Below, in pieces: positions 12,015 through 23,415 of a stretch of DNA of 64,000 bases. The DNA is from Trematomus loennbergii (Eukaryota; Chordata; Actinopteri; Perciformes; Nototheniidae), in contig JAAOOA010000027.1 of assembly GCA_012861695.1 (NCBI GenBank), forward strand, positions 17,298,380 to 17,362,379. Direction: 5' to 3'. A model generated the notes under the pieces. The model did not search any database. It was not told the origin of the DNA and saw nothing but the letters and a program-made list of their open reading frames with translations. The position numbers and the translations under genes were made by a program. How positions within the stretch are numbered: the stretch's first letter is position 1; each line of letters starts with the position of its first letter.

Positions 12015-12275
12015 GTCCTGCCCGGCCTCCGGAGCTGTCCCGTCAGCGCCTTCCTGCCCGTCCTCCGGAGCTGTCCCGCCATGGCCTTCCTGCCCGTCCT
12101 CCGGAGTTGTCCCGTCAGCACCTTCCTGCCCGGCCTCCGGAGCTGTCCCGTCAGCACCTTCCTGCCTGGCCTCCGGAGCTGTCCCGTCAGCGCCTTCCTG
12201 CCCGGCCTCCGGTGCTGTCCCGTCGGCGCCTTCCTGCCCGTCCTCCGGAGCTGTCCCGTCATGGCCTTCTTGTTC
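12015..12275 (+). repeat. 36-bp coding minisatellite
   Basis: About seven units of TCCGGAGCTGTCCCGTCAGC followed by a CCTTCCTGCCCG-type half. The period is again a multiple of three. A looser, longer-period GAGCCCGGCC array follows to about 12450. Confidence 0.8.
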
Positions 12276-13559
12276 GCCCTCGAGCCCGGCCCCCTGAGTG
12301 CCGGGGCCTTCGCCCTCGAGCTCGTCCCCCTGATTTCCCCAGCCGTGGCCTTCGCCCTCGAGCCCGGCCTCCTGACGCTTTCAGCCGCTGCCTTTGCTCT
12401 CATGCCCGGCCCCCTGAGTTCGCCCGCTGTGGTCTTCGCCCTTTTTTGAACTCTGCCTTGCCCCCGGGCCGTCCGCCCGAGACCCCCTCCTTGATCTCTG
12501 CCTTGCCCCGGGCCGTCCGCCGAGACCCCTTCCGGGTCCTCCGCTGTGCCCCTGGGCTGTCAGCCCAAACCCGTCCTCCAGACCCCCTCCACCCACCCTG
12601 GTGGAATTTTTTGGACTTTTGGGGGTTTTCTTGGGACGTCTGGAATCCGTCCCTTGAGGGGGGGGTTCTGTTACGGTTTTGTATTTATGTTGTCATTTTC
12701 CACCTTTTAGTTTTGAAATGTTTTCCTCCTTGTGTTCTCTGTTCCTTCTTCCTGTGTTTGCCTTCCTGTCATTAGTTTCCCTGGTGTGTCTGATTGTCTG
12801 ATTGTGTTCACCTGTTGCCCTTGTGTTTCTGCCTCTCTTACCCCAGCTGTGTCTTGTCTTGTGATTACCCCTCCCTGTATTTAGTCTTGTCTCTTCCTGT
12901 GTTCCCCTGTCGGTTCATTGTTGGTTTTTCCTGTCTTCCTCCATGTCAGTCACGGTTGTCTCTCCTGTCTCCCTCCATGTGGGTCACGGTCAGTTTTTTG
13001 TACAACCCATTTGTTTCATGCCTTGTTTTTGATCAGCTTTTAAAATAAAGCTCGCTTTTTGTTACGAGACCTGTTACCTTTTTTGATAGTCTGCATTTGG
13101 GTCCTACCCTTCCACGCATCCTAACATCTATACGATCATTTTGTGATAATGATGACGCAATAGCCCTGCCTCCCCCCACCTCTGCTGCTCACCCCCGCAA
13201 AAGTAAACTGCACACTGAATTCAGATTATTTATCTTTATCTCGATATGGACATAAACGCGAGTGAAGTCTAATCTGACAGGACGGAGACACGCAGCTCCA
13301 CGCAGCTCCTGTGTGTGCTGCATCACAGCGGGAGGAGCAAAACACACACTTCAAGTCAGATCATCACCCTTAGCTATTTTAATTAGCCTACCTCTCAAAC
13401 TACCTAAAGTTATAAATATGTTTATTTTTTACTGTCGGCCGGGTCACTCATTACTGGATCAGCTGCTGCATGAGACAGACACTGACGCTGTCAAAAGAGA
13501 GGACAGGCTCCGTGTATTTTATTATATATATATATATAGTCGTTATTCATTTGTTTTAA

Positions 13560-14372
13560 AGGGCCCATGTCATGGCCATTTCCACTGATCATAATTCCAT
13601 TGTTGAGGTCTACTAGAATAGATTTATATTGTGCAATTTTCCAAACTCACATTGGTTTCTCATACAGCATCTCTGTAAACTACGTGTATTCACTGAATTT
13701 CACTCTCTGCCTTTAACGGCTCGTTGTAGCTCCAATAGTTCCAGCCCCCACCCTCCCTGTGAGCACAGTGTGCTCTGATTGGTCGGGACGTTGTGAATCG
13801 CGCTGAGCTCCGTGGAGGTGTTGTTTCCTTGTTAGCGATACACAGCTAAACACAGCCAAACTCATCCTGAGCACACACAAAGTCACAGCCGAAGTAAAAA
13901 CAATAAGTGTGGCTTGATATTGAGTAAGAAAAAGGTTGATAAACGCTGTGAGAATGGGTCTGCAGAGAGAATTTCGCCGCGATCCCAACTGTCTGTTATC
14001 AGCCTGCAGCCAGGGAGGAGAAATCAGCTGAGCTGCTTGCTCCCTGCACATAGATGTGTGTGTGAGAAAGTCTGTGGATTGGTCAATTTGGACCAATCAG
14101 TGGGGCTTAACGTAACGGCTCCGCGGATGTAACGTAACGGCTCCACGGATTGGTCCATTTGTCATGCCGTACCCGGAACGAAATGGAAGAATCAAATGGA
14201 CAGTGACGTATCTCCAATGTGGCGTTTTGGGGAGGTATTTTCTGTGTTAGAGTTTTACTCGCTACAGGGTGTACTTTGAGGGTTTGTGACTCTGATCACC
14301 GTTTACATGCATAAAAACCTTCATAACACACAAGGGGACGGGTAATAACTGGAAAAGCATGACATGGGCCCT
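13560..14372. mobile_element. TTAA-target element (piggyBac- or Kolobok-like MITE)
   Basis: Inverted ends AGGGCCCATGTCATG and CATGACATGGGCCCT are each flanked by TTAA (13556-13559 and 14373-14376). The 813-bp interior holds no transposase. TTAA duplication is typical of piggyBac and Kolobok; the end sequence alone does not decide between them. It is nested in the Harbinger-type element. Confidence 0.75.
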
Positions 14373-14742
14373 TTAAAGCTTAATAAATAAAACAAAGAAG
14401 ACCTTTGACCGGCACTTTTATAATTTTGTCCGGAAGATTTAAACTTTACACACGTTGACCGGCGAAAAACTCTGGCGGTTCCCTCGGCCCCCACCACAGT
14501 GAATAAACAGAAGGGCAACCATGATGACATGCTTCTTCGCTGCTTTTTCTGGGAGGAAGTTACAGCGCCACGTACAGGCTCGGCATATGTACTGCAGCTT
14601 TTTCCAGTGGTTGGAGCTAAACGGAGCTGTCTCGTGTGAACAGACACTATCCGGTGTATATTGCGTGTGGACGGAAGTTTTTTTGCGATTGCGTTAATCC
14701 TATGCGTTTTGCCGTATGCGTTCCCGTGGGGCACCAGCCTAA

Positions 14743-16084
14743 GGCACAGACAGACAGACAGAGGTTGTAAAGAGCAGTAGATTATTTCAGTGTTGACAGA
14801 GCTGATTCCTCACTAACTATGTTTTTAAATAGGATTTAAATAAACTGAATGTATTTTGTTCTCTGATTGTTGCTGGGTTCCATTTGTGCAGCTTTAACAA
14901 AAAATGTAGGTTGACTAAAATAACCTTTCCTGGAGTGGAATAATGCAATCTCTCCATCTTTCCTCTTGAGCCATTTGCATTCTGTAGGTGTTGGGCAAGC
15001 AGGTGTAGTGAGTTATTATAATAAAACACATTCATGTTTAGAACTTTTTAAGTGAATAATGATTCATAAATAGTTTTGTATAATTGAATAGAGAAATACC
15101 TGGTTTTAAATAAAGATACTGAGCCCTCAACAGTGTATCGAAACTGACAATTGCTCGAGACTAATGGTGTGAATTAGTAAACCAGGTGGCTAGAAGCTAG
15201 GGCCATGTGTATCTGATCAACCCAGCCTGCAGAGACTTGCTGTAAGGGAACTAAGTCCCTATACATCTGGCCAAGTCAACGTCTTGATCTGACTAGGTCA
15301 CAAAGCCCTGATAGGTGTATGGTACAAAGAAGAATGTTTGAGCACTCATCACAGAATTGAGAACGTGAGATACAGGGACATAAAATTACACATTCTTCGT
15401 TTTGGACCTTCACAGGATTTGTTGACAAATTCCTATTTTTTAATCAATTTGCTAAACGAGCATCTACCAATCGGAGGGTCAGTAGTTCACTCCCCAGCCC
15501 CTGCCTTCAACATTTCAAAATGTCTTTGGGCAAGACACTTTACCCAAAATAGCTCCCATAGGTATGTTGTCGGTATATTTATATATTTTATATTTTTTAT
15601 TTTACCTTTATTTAACCAGGATAGGTCTCATTGAGATTAAAAATCTCTTGTTGTGACCCAAGAATGGTAACAGCACAGTTACAGAGAATTTTAAAACACA
15701 CAACAAGTTAGCCAAAGCATTTTCAGACACAGCGTTCTGCTTCAAGGTCATTTAGAGTAGCTTTGAGTAGGGCTGCTCGATTATGGCAAAAATCATAATC
15801 ACAAATATTTTGGTCAATATTGATATCACGATTATTAAATATGATTATTCATTGACTTTGAAAACATCCATTTATTGAACTTTAAAAAGAAATTACGTTT
15901 ATATAAGTGGTATAGAAGTGTTTTTAAGTCACTTTGGATAAAAGTGTCAGCTAAATGGCATGTTATTCAAATTAAAATGTGCATTCTGTATATCCCTGAA
16001 GTGTGAAAGGGAAATATATTCCTTTCTAATTCTGTTATTTATAAATAAACCTATTACTGTTTTCTGTCTTTCCACACTATACAG
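14743..16084. other. samd9l intron with broken SINE/DNA repeats
   Basis: It contains a tRNA-SINE-like body at about 15470-15560 (TCTTTGGGCAAGACACTTTA). A matching tail is displaced to 15928-15965 (CACTTTGGATAAAAGTGTCA) by a common repeat starting TTTACCTTTATTTAACCAGG. Another repeat begins GGGCTGCTCGATTATGGCAA at about 15770. The acceptor for the coding exon, a pyrimidine-rich run ending ACTATACAG, is at 16084. No other gene is visible. Confidence 0.5.
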
Positions 16085-19000
16085 CTGACGAACTCAAGCC
16101 GTCACCCAATGATTGGACTGAATCCGAAGTAAGCACCTGGCTAAGATCCCTTGGAGTGAAGGAGCCGTACATAGAAAAGCTTTATGAGGAAGAAGTAAAT
16201 GGACAAATCCTTCTTACACTGGATGAGGACTTTTTGAGGACAAAAATTGGCATGAAGTTAGGGCCTGCTCATTTGATCATTCAAAACGAGAAATGAGCTC
16301 ATCAACTCAAAGCAAAAACCTCAAGAGAAGATTAAGCCAAACCCCGGTAAAAACACGGAGGACAAGCAAAACATTCATCAAAAAGCAGTTCAAGGTCATC
16401 CAGAACAGACTTCTGTAAGAAATACAGAGGACTGTGTCGAGAGACAAACTGCTCAGGAGCAATGTGTCCTGACTTCAAAGGAAGACTGCAGACCAAGACC
16501 ATTCGATCAAGAAGAGATTGATTTCCTATATGTCAAGAACAGAGTCCTGCAACCTGAATCGGGCGCTTTTAATCTAACATCTCCATGCCATGAATTTAAG
16601 TCTTTATCAAAAGCCTCTACATTGGATCGCACAAGACTACAAGCTAAGTTTGCCAAAGAGGTCCTTAAATTTGCAACTGGCTGTATGAATATCAGAACAA
16701 ATGGCACAATACACTTTGGCGTAATGGATAGCAAGGAGGATGAAGGATACGTGCATGGTGAAATAATTGGTATCGCTGTACAAGAGAAAGACATTTATGT
16801 GGATGCTTTGGACTACATTGAGAGAGTATCTCCTCTGACAAGGAGCATGTACGCCAATGTGTGCGGCCACCAAGGTTCATTGAGGTTTTGGATCGAGAAA
16901 GTACAGAGAAGAGGTATGTGGTAGAGGTTGACATTGTGCCTTCAATAAGTATTGTTAAAGGCAAAGTGTATGCAGTCCGTCTCCCAAACTTCAAAGAGTC
17001 ATCCAACAAAGTAGAATTTGAGAAAGAAGCAATTCTGCGGAGGGTTGGTTCGAAAACAGAGCCAGTGAATGACAAAGACCTAAGTGATTTTTACCAGCGA
17101 GTCCGAGATCGGGATGCTCAAAGAGAAGAGGCAGAACAAAATCTGTACTTCAGCGCCCCAGACTTCTGCCAAGATCTCGGAAGGAAACTCAAAGTGCTAA
17201 TGACTAGTGGGAAGAAATTCATTGAAAGGAAAAATGGTTCATATTTGTCACAAACAAATTAAGCCCAAATGACCTTTGCTACATAGATTGGCTGATTAAC
17301 ATGAACGTGTTCTGTGTGTTTGACTTTGACCCAGAGTCAAAGACATCAGGTCTTTGCAGTAAATACCTTCAGCAACACGCTGCAAACATGCATTCTCTGC
17401 AGAGCTATAGGTTATCTGGTGACATGAGCATCAATGAATTCACAAGCCACTTGCATCTGTTTGACCAAACTAGCTGGATCTTTTGTAACGGCCGTTCTGA
17501 CTTCAAAGGAAATGAAACTCAATGTGATGAAATGACTTGGATAAAGACAAAAATGACTTTCCTGCAGGAATCTTTGTCTTTGATCTGTAAACAAATCTTG
17601 CCAAAGGGACCTTCCAGGTCATTTTTCTTCTGACATCACCAGTAGAGAAACCTCTCTTGCACACCTTCTATGAGTTTTTCACAAAGATGGAAGGCCATGA
17701 AGACATCATCTGCATCTGTGAATCAGAGAAAAACTTCCAGAAGTGGCAAAGCTTTGCAGAGGGGTCATGTGGAACAGAAACTGTGGACAACTCCAGTGTC
17801 GTCGGGATGAAGATGAGTCACATTGATTCAACTCTCCAGGAAATACAACCCTTAAACACACATACCAGCAAACACTTGCCAGTCTTTGTGAAAGGGACAT
17901 GTCTTCTTGAAACACTCATAGAGGAACAGATGTATTCCCTGGAAATTCTAAGTGTCGATCATTGCAATGAAACAAGCAAAGAATTCATTGATGAAGAAAA
18001 AGCAGACATTGACAAACAGTTTTACCGTGGTGGGAAAGTAAAGTGGTTGAATTTCTGGCTTGCTGAACAGAAGCACGTTGGAGAGGTTATTGAAAGAGAT
18101 GCATATCAGGATGTTTCCAAACTTCTCAATGACGCTTTGAAACGAAAAGTAGATCAGCCTCCGGTGAACAGTATAAATATCTACCATCATCCAGGAAGTG
18201 GTGGAAGCACTGTGGCCAGACAAGTACTTTGGAACACCAGGAAAGATCTAAGGTGTGCAGTTGTGAAGCCTTCATATTCAGCTGGTCTTGTTGCGCAACA
18301 TGCAGTTGAGCTAAGAGAATATGAAGAAAAAGATCCACAGACATGTCTTCCTGTGCTACTTCTAATTGAAGACTCGGACAAAGAATATCTAGATGATCTT
18401 AGGCATGAATTTGAAGTTGCCACCAACAACAAAAGAATCCAATGTGGAACTCTATGTTTCATTTTGTTGAGCTGCAGACGATCCCATGATCCAGAGAGTA
18501 AGTGCAAGGAGTCTCCATTACAGAATGTGTCTGTCACCCACAAACTGAGTGGTAAAGAGAAAAGAAAGTTTGCTGGAAAACGTAAGGTACTTGAAGAACG
18601 ATATGAGCCTGAATTCATCTTGACATTTGTTCTGATGAGCGAAGGATTCAGTGATGAATATGTTCGACACTTTGTGGAAAATTTGCTTCAAGGCATTGAC
18701 CGTGAGGCTGTGGACACTCCCCTCATTTGCTATGTTGCACTGCTGAACACTTATGTCCAAAACTCCTTCATCTCTCAGTCCCATTGTCAAGCTTTGCTTG
18801 CCTTTACCATTTACTTGGAAAGGTTTCGCCAGCATGGGTTTGAGAAATCACTCAGTGATCAGGCTAAACTAGTCTTCTTGCATCTTAAAGATGAGAAGAC
18901 ACACATTGAATCAATCAGAATCATTCATCCACTGGTTGCAAAGGAAATTCTCCATCAACTTTTGGAGAACCAACAGACCCAAAGCAGTTTAGCAATGGAT

Positions 19001-20685
19001 TGCTCCGTGAGAAGGTGCTTTTTGAGCACAGATTTGGAAGGGTTGAATATCTGTCGTTTTTGAAAGCTCTTTTCTTAAGGCGAGCCAGAATAAGCAAAGG
19101 GGATACAACTGATAGTTTGTTTGCTCCTCTGATTGAGCATGTTTGTGAAAAGGAGAAAAGCCCAGACAAAGCAATTGAGTTACTCAAGGAAGGATTCGAT
19201 TGTTTCAATAAAGATCCATTCTTTGCACAACAACTTGCTCGTCTTCATTATACTTATGAAAAGTTTGAAGATGCAAAACAGTGGGCGGAGACAGCAGCCA
19301 AAGAGCTGCCAAACAACTCCTACATACTCGACACAAAGGGGCAGGTGTACAAAAGATGGTTCCAAGCAAAATGCAAAGCTATTGACAATAAACCAAAGAC
19401 AGCAGAACAAATAGCAGATGCTGTGGAGACTGCACTGAATGCTGTGAAGTGTTTTCAAGAGTGTGAAAAAGCAGCTGTTGCTGATAAGGATACCCATAAC
19501 AGCTCAGGGTTTTTTTCTGAAGTTGAGGTTGCATGCAGCTTGCTCAAACTGATCTCTTCTTCGCAAGTGTTTGCAAACCAAGCAAGTGGCCATTCAGAGT
19601 GTATGAAGTACCTTTTAACAGATTACATTCCTGAGGAAGTTGAAGATGCATGGCAACCCTTTCATGTCGGTTTAAAAAAACTTCACAAGACAACACAAGA
19701 TGCCTTGGAATGGATCTCAGAAGACCTCAGTTACTTCCAGACAGACATAGATTTAGATGGAGAAGAGACCCCTGAATGTCCTGAGGGGATGAGAAGTCAT
19801 CCACCGAAATGGTTGGCAAAAAAATCTTCAGAGTATGGAAAGTACTTCAGTGAAGCTTATTTGACTGCACTCCACAGGGAATCAATCCCTCCCAATCTAA
19901 CCTCTTTCCAAAAACGCATGATCATCTGTCAGCTTGGTGGGGGTAACATAACATCCGTCCTCTCCAAGCTAACTGACGAGAAGCAGGCAGTAACTCTTCT
20001 AGAGACCATTGTTTCTCTCTACCCCAGCAATCCAAAAGAAGCCAAATTCGGTCAAATGGATATTGTCAATTACATCACGGCCCACATCACTCTGAACTGC
20101 CTGTCACCACATAACCAAAATATAGCTCCTCTGAAAGATCTGCAGGCACTTTGTCATCAGTTCCCAAATGATAAAAGGAAATGTTTAACACATGCACTGT
20201 TCTTGCTTACATTGCTGTTCTGGCCAGAGGATCATGACACAGATGTGGAGAAAGAAACCAAATATGAGATTGTTCAATCAGCTGTTGAACACCTGGAAAA
20301 AGGGTACTGGATCAAGATGAAGGACATTCTTCAGCGAAAGAAAAGGCTTTACACCCATTTTTTACTTGGCAGTGGAAATGGATTGGATAAATTTGTCCAC
20401 AAGAAAAAGTTTGATAGAGTCACAAAGCTGTTCTCTGTGTCTGAAAAACGCATGAAGTGGTTCAGGGGTGAGGCATGGAAAAAGCCTGAGATTGCCACAA
20501 TGCTGAAACGTGTTTCCGGATGGACTGAAGATGGAGTGGTGTACCTCGACGGCCCACGGAAAAAGAAGTTCAATATCCTGCCTCTTCATTTTTCTTCAGT
20601 GCCTCACAGTAATGAAAACATCACATTCTACCTGGGGTTTACCTTCCGAGGCCCTGTTGCCTATAACATTGTTGTCCAACAATAA
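16085..20685 (+). CDS. samd9l: SAMD9/SAMD9L-like antiviral effector, frameshifted in this assembly
   Basis: The product is the long cytosolic interferon-induced factor SAMD9/SAMD9L, which restricts viruses and, in mammals, has an AlbA_2 nuclease acting on tRNA-Phe. Seen here in order: SAM domain (16087-16290, DWTESEVSTWLRSLGV); AlbA_2/Schlafen-like part (16622-17262, GTIHFGVMDSKEDEGYVHGE); the SIR2-like/linker region; a P-loop NTPase with Walker A PGSGGSTVARQ (about 18190) and Walker B LPVLLLIED (about 18345); helical TPR-like repeats; and a C-terminal OB-like end (FYLGFTFRGPVAYNIV). It is encoded by one large exon of about 1,530 codons, as in other vertebrates. Five single-event frameshifts split it, near 16291, 16859, 17241, 17607 and 19001. 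At least two fit homopolymer shortening (AAGGGACC and GATTGCTCC). Coding identity is otherwise strong throughout, so the live gene is probably intact. An alternative is a young pseudogene. Confidence 0.9.
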
Positions 20686-22446
20686 TTTGTCAATAAACGA
20701 TGATCCTGTCATATACGACTTGACAGTATATTGCTAAAGCATTTGGCCTAGTATCTTATCTATTCTAACACAAAAAGGTAGTACCATAGTTTGCCAAGTA
20801 TAGGCAATATTTGTCAAAGACAACAATTAAACTGTTAAAGCACCACGTATATTATTATCAATGATTTTTTTTTCTTTTCTAAGAAAGTTTTATAATTATT
20901 TTTTCTATCTTAGTACATGTCGCTAAGTAGCGACATGTACTACAAAATACAGCTCAAGTGGCATTTGGAAAAAACGATTTTGTATATGTATGAACATTGA
21001 CTATGCCATGATTGACTGGATTCCTGGGGTAATAACAATGCAAACAGTTTTTGCTACTCAACAGCTCAATGCTTCACTAATGGGAACCTGTGGTGGTCCC
21101 TGTGTAGACCTGTATCTAGTATCCCATTATTTTCAGATTGTTGGTAGTTCCAGAACTGCAATTCACAACTGGCATCAAGATGTATTTCGAATGCATCTCA
21201 AGTGAGGATGTGCCTGGATTTTGCTAACTATATCGCTGCTAGACAGAAAAAAGTTGAATTTCTGTTCAAAGTGTCAACCTTTCCTCAACATATTGCCTTC
21301 TTTATCATGATGGCTTATACTCGCTCTTTTATATTTTTCAGAATACAACCCAGAAAGGGATTAAATGTAACTACTCTACTCTAATGGGAATTGTATCAGT
21401 GTTTTAACAAATCCTGTATTAAGGGCTAAACGGCAGGATTATGTACAGTTGGAAAATAATGTGTACTCGTATTGATATGCAACAGAAAAACATGTATTAA
21501 AGTGTAAAAATCCCTACCTGTCCTTAAAATGAGCTACAAATGAAGCAAGTCCGGCAACATGTACTTGTTTTCCTATATTTTTATATATTTTTATTTTCTT
21601 CTTGTATTTAAAGCGTTGTAGCCTAAAGCACCTACCTGTACTTATATTGAAATGTTGTTTTTTGTTGTTTTTTGCATTAAATGCTTGGTTTATGATACTG
21701 AAGAAATATTTGACTGTTGTGATTGGTGTTCTTCCATACATTTGAAACATTTAGCTGAATACAATAAACGTTTTAACCTTAATCTTTGTTTTTGCAATCA
21801 ATCTTTGAACAACCTTTACATATCAGACTGATAGTCTTTAACAAGATATTGATTTATAGTGCACCAACTGGCAGACTTTATAAGACAGAATTGTAAGGCC
21901 CTATTCACACAAATTGACACTTAATATGAAGAGATTGGACTACTCATTTTCACACTGTCCAAAGAACTTGAACATTTTTGGCAACTGCTGCATAGTGTGG
22001 AGATAATATAACAAATACGAATAACTCTAGAAAGGGACAAAAAAAAAAAAAAAATGTCAACTCTGAAATGTTAACAGTTAAATTAGTTTATATTTTTTCA
22101 GTATGGTTGAACCAAAGTTAGTTGGTCATAATTGCCAGAGCTTGATTTTGTTTAATTCAGAGTGTTGTCTGTTCATCCCTTCATTGTGATATTAGTTATG
22201 TTGGAGTTAAACTACGTGGCTTTCAAATCTTTAAAATAACCTGAAACCAAAATGGCTCCCTGATGTTGTAGTATTCTGAACTAGTAGACCTGTCTTTGGG
22301 ACAAATGTGTCAGTCAGTACAGAATAAATACATTAGCAATCGGATGAGTATAAAAACAAAATCATTTGTTAGATATTTCACAACTAAAGGTGAGTGACTT
22401 GTTAGGATATAATAAAAAATGTCAATGTTATTGGGTGTGATTTCAG
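20686..22446 (+). other. samd9l 3'UTR and intergenic DNA
   Basis: AATAAA signals occur just after the stop (about 20690) and at about 21763 (ACAATAAACG), the likelier distal poly(A) signal. A hairpin with 14-bp perfect arms lies at 20911-20942. No other coding region is supported. Confidence 0.5.
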
Positions 22447-23030
22447 CAGTGTTGGGACTAACGCATTACAAACTAACGCGTTACTGTAACGCAACTACCT
22501 TTTGCGGTAACTAATAACGTTACTATTACCTATTCCCATTCAGTAACGCCGTTATAGTTACTGCGATTTAAATGGGTGCGTTACTGTGTTACATTATGTG
22601 GTCCAACTGAACCGAATCTCCGTGCGGATGTAACTTACAGGCGAATACAGTGATATCCTCTCACAGTACCATGGAAAAGTGAAAGTGACCAGAGTGGAGT
22701 GATGATTGGTTAACGCGGGGTAACATTTCAGGGTAAGCCAATCAGAGACAGAGTTGGGCGGGTCTTGCCTTATGGGGAAAATACACAAGCCTCGTCTCAA
22801 TACCCCTCCTCGACTCCTCCTTTCCCTCACTCGCGTCCCTTCCTTGCGTCTTAGCTCCGCCTCCGTAAGATGCGAGCGAGAGACACGAGGAGGTGACGCG
22901 AGGACAGAGGAGTCCTCAGGTATTAATTGGGATGTCCTCGTTCACTCAAACGTCACTCTTAAACGACGTCTGTTAATGATGACATGTGCACAGCTGTATC
23001 CCCTCTCATCGGGCTTAACCATAGACTGTA

Positions 23031-23415
23031 GGTGTTTCTCAATCGCGAGTATGCTTGCTTGGTGGCACATGTCTGCAGAGCATCTTGCTTCAGAAGCGAG
23101 TCAAGAATACTTCCTGGCATTCGGAAAACAAAGTGTGGAACAGGCTAGCAAGTGTGCAGGTGTGCGTCATATGAGAGGCCCCGCCTTACATCTTCCGCCA
23201 CAGATTTTGGAAATTGGTCCGTGCGCAAAGCAGTGGGGATTTTAAGACCGCGGAGTCTACTCATGTGCAGCTCGATATTTCTCCAAACGGAGTACGCCGG
23301 GCTCGGTAGATTTCCAAGTATGCTGGAGATTGGAACAGTACTTCGGCGGCACTCGATGACGTAGTAGCTTGAAATAGTGGCTCTGAAGCAGCTTTACTCG
23401 CGATTGAGAAACACC
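23031..23415 (+). mobile_element. MITE with 22-bp inverted ends (copy 1)
   Basis: It starts GGTGTTTCTCAATCGCGAGT and ends with the inverted copy CGCGATTGAGAAACACC. The insertion splits another repeat, whose halves (CATAGACTGTA and TATAAATGGACG) abut when it is removed. A second copy lies in the opposite orientation at 59976-60366. Confidence 0.75.

Larger units (their letters stand above)
9158..13126 (+). mobile_element. LTR retrotransposon, non-autonomous, with 5-bp target duplication TCTAT
   Basis: Two near-identical direct repeats start TGTTACGGTTTTG and end CATCCTAACA. The 3' copy is 12669-13126 (458 bp). The 5' copy is 9158-10833 once the nested DNA transposon 9222-10433 is removed. Target repeats TCTAT lie at 9153-9157 and 13127-13131. 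A G-rich purine tract (about 12657-12665) stands just before the 3' LTR, as a polypurine tract should. There is no reverse transcriptase, integrase or protease in the 1.8-kb interior, only one low-complexity frame, so mobilisation would have to be in trans. Confidence 0.85.
8969..14739. mobile_element. PIF/Harbinger-type element with TAA target duplication, carrying nested insertions
   Basis: The ends GGCTGGTGCCCCACG (8969) and CGTGGGGCACCAGCC (ends 14739) are exact inverted copies. The 3-bp direct repeats TAA at 8966-8968 and 14740-14742 match the TWA preference of PIF/Harbinger. No Harbinger transposase or Myb-like frame is visible, so the element is non-autonomous. About 4.8 kb of its length comes from two later insertions: the LTR retrotransposon at 9158-13126 and the TTAA element at 13560-14372. 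It sits in the proposed second intron of samd9l. Confidence 0.75.

Noticed and set aside
11500..12403. Minus-strand frames with VGRTPGRRVVGGT and TGQLRRPGRKA repeats
   Set aside because: They are reverse reads of the minisatellites in the LTR element. The strand opposite to the LTR transcript is unlikely to be coding.
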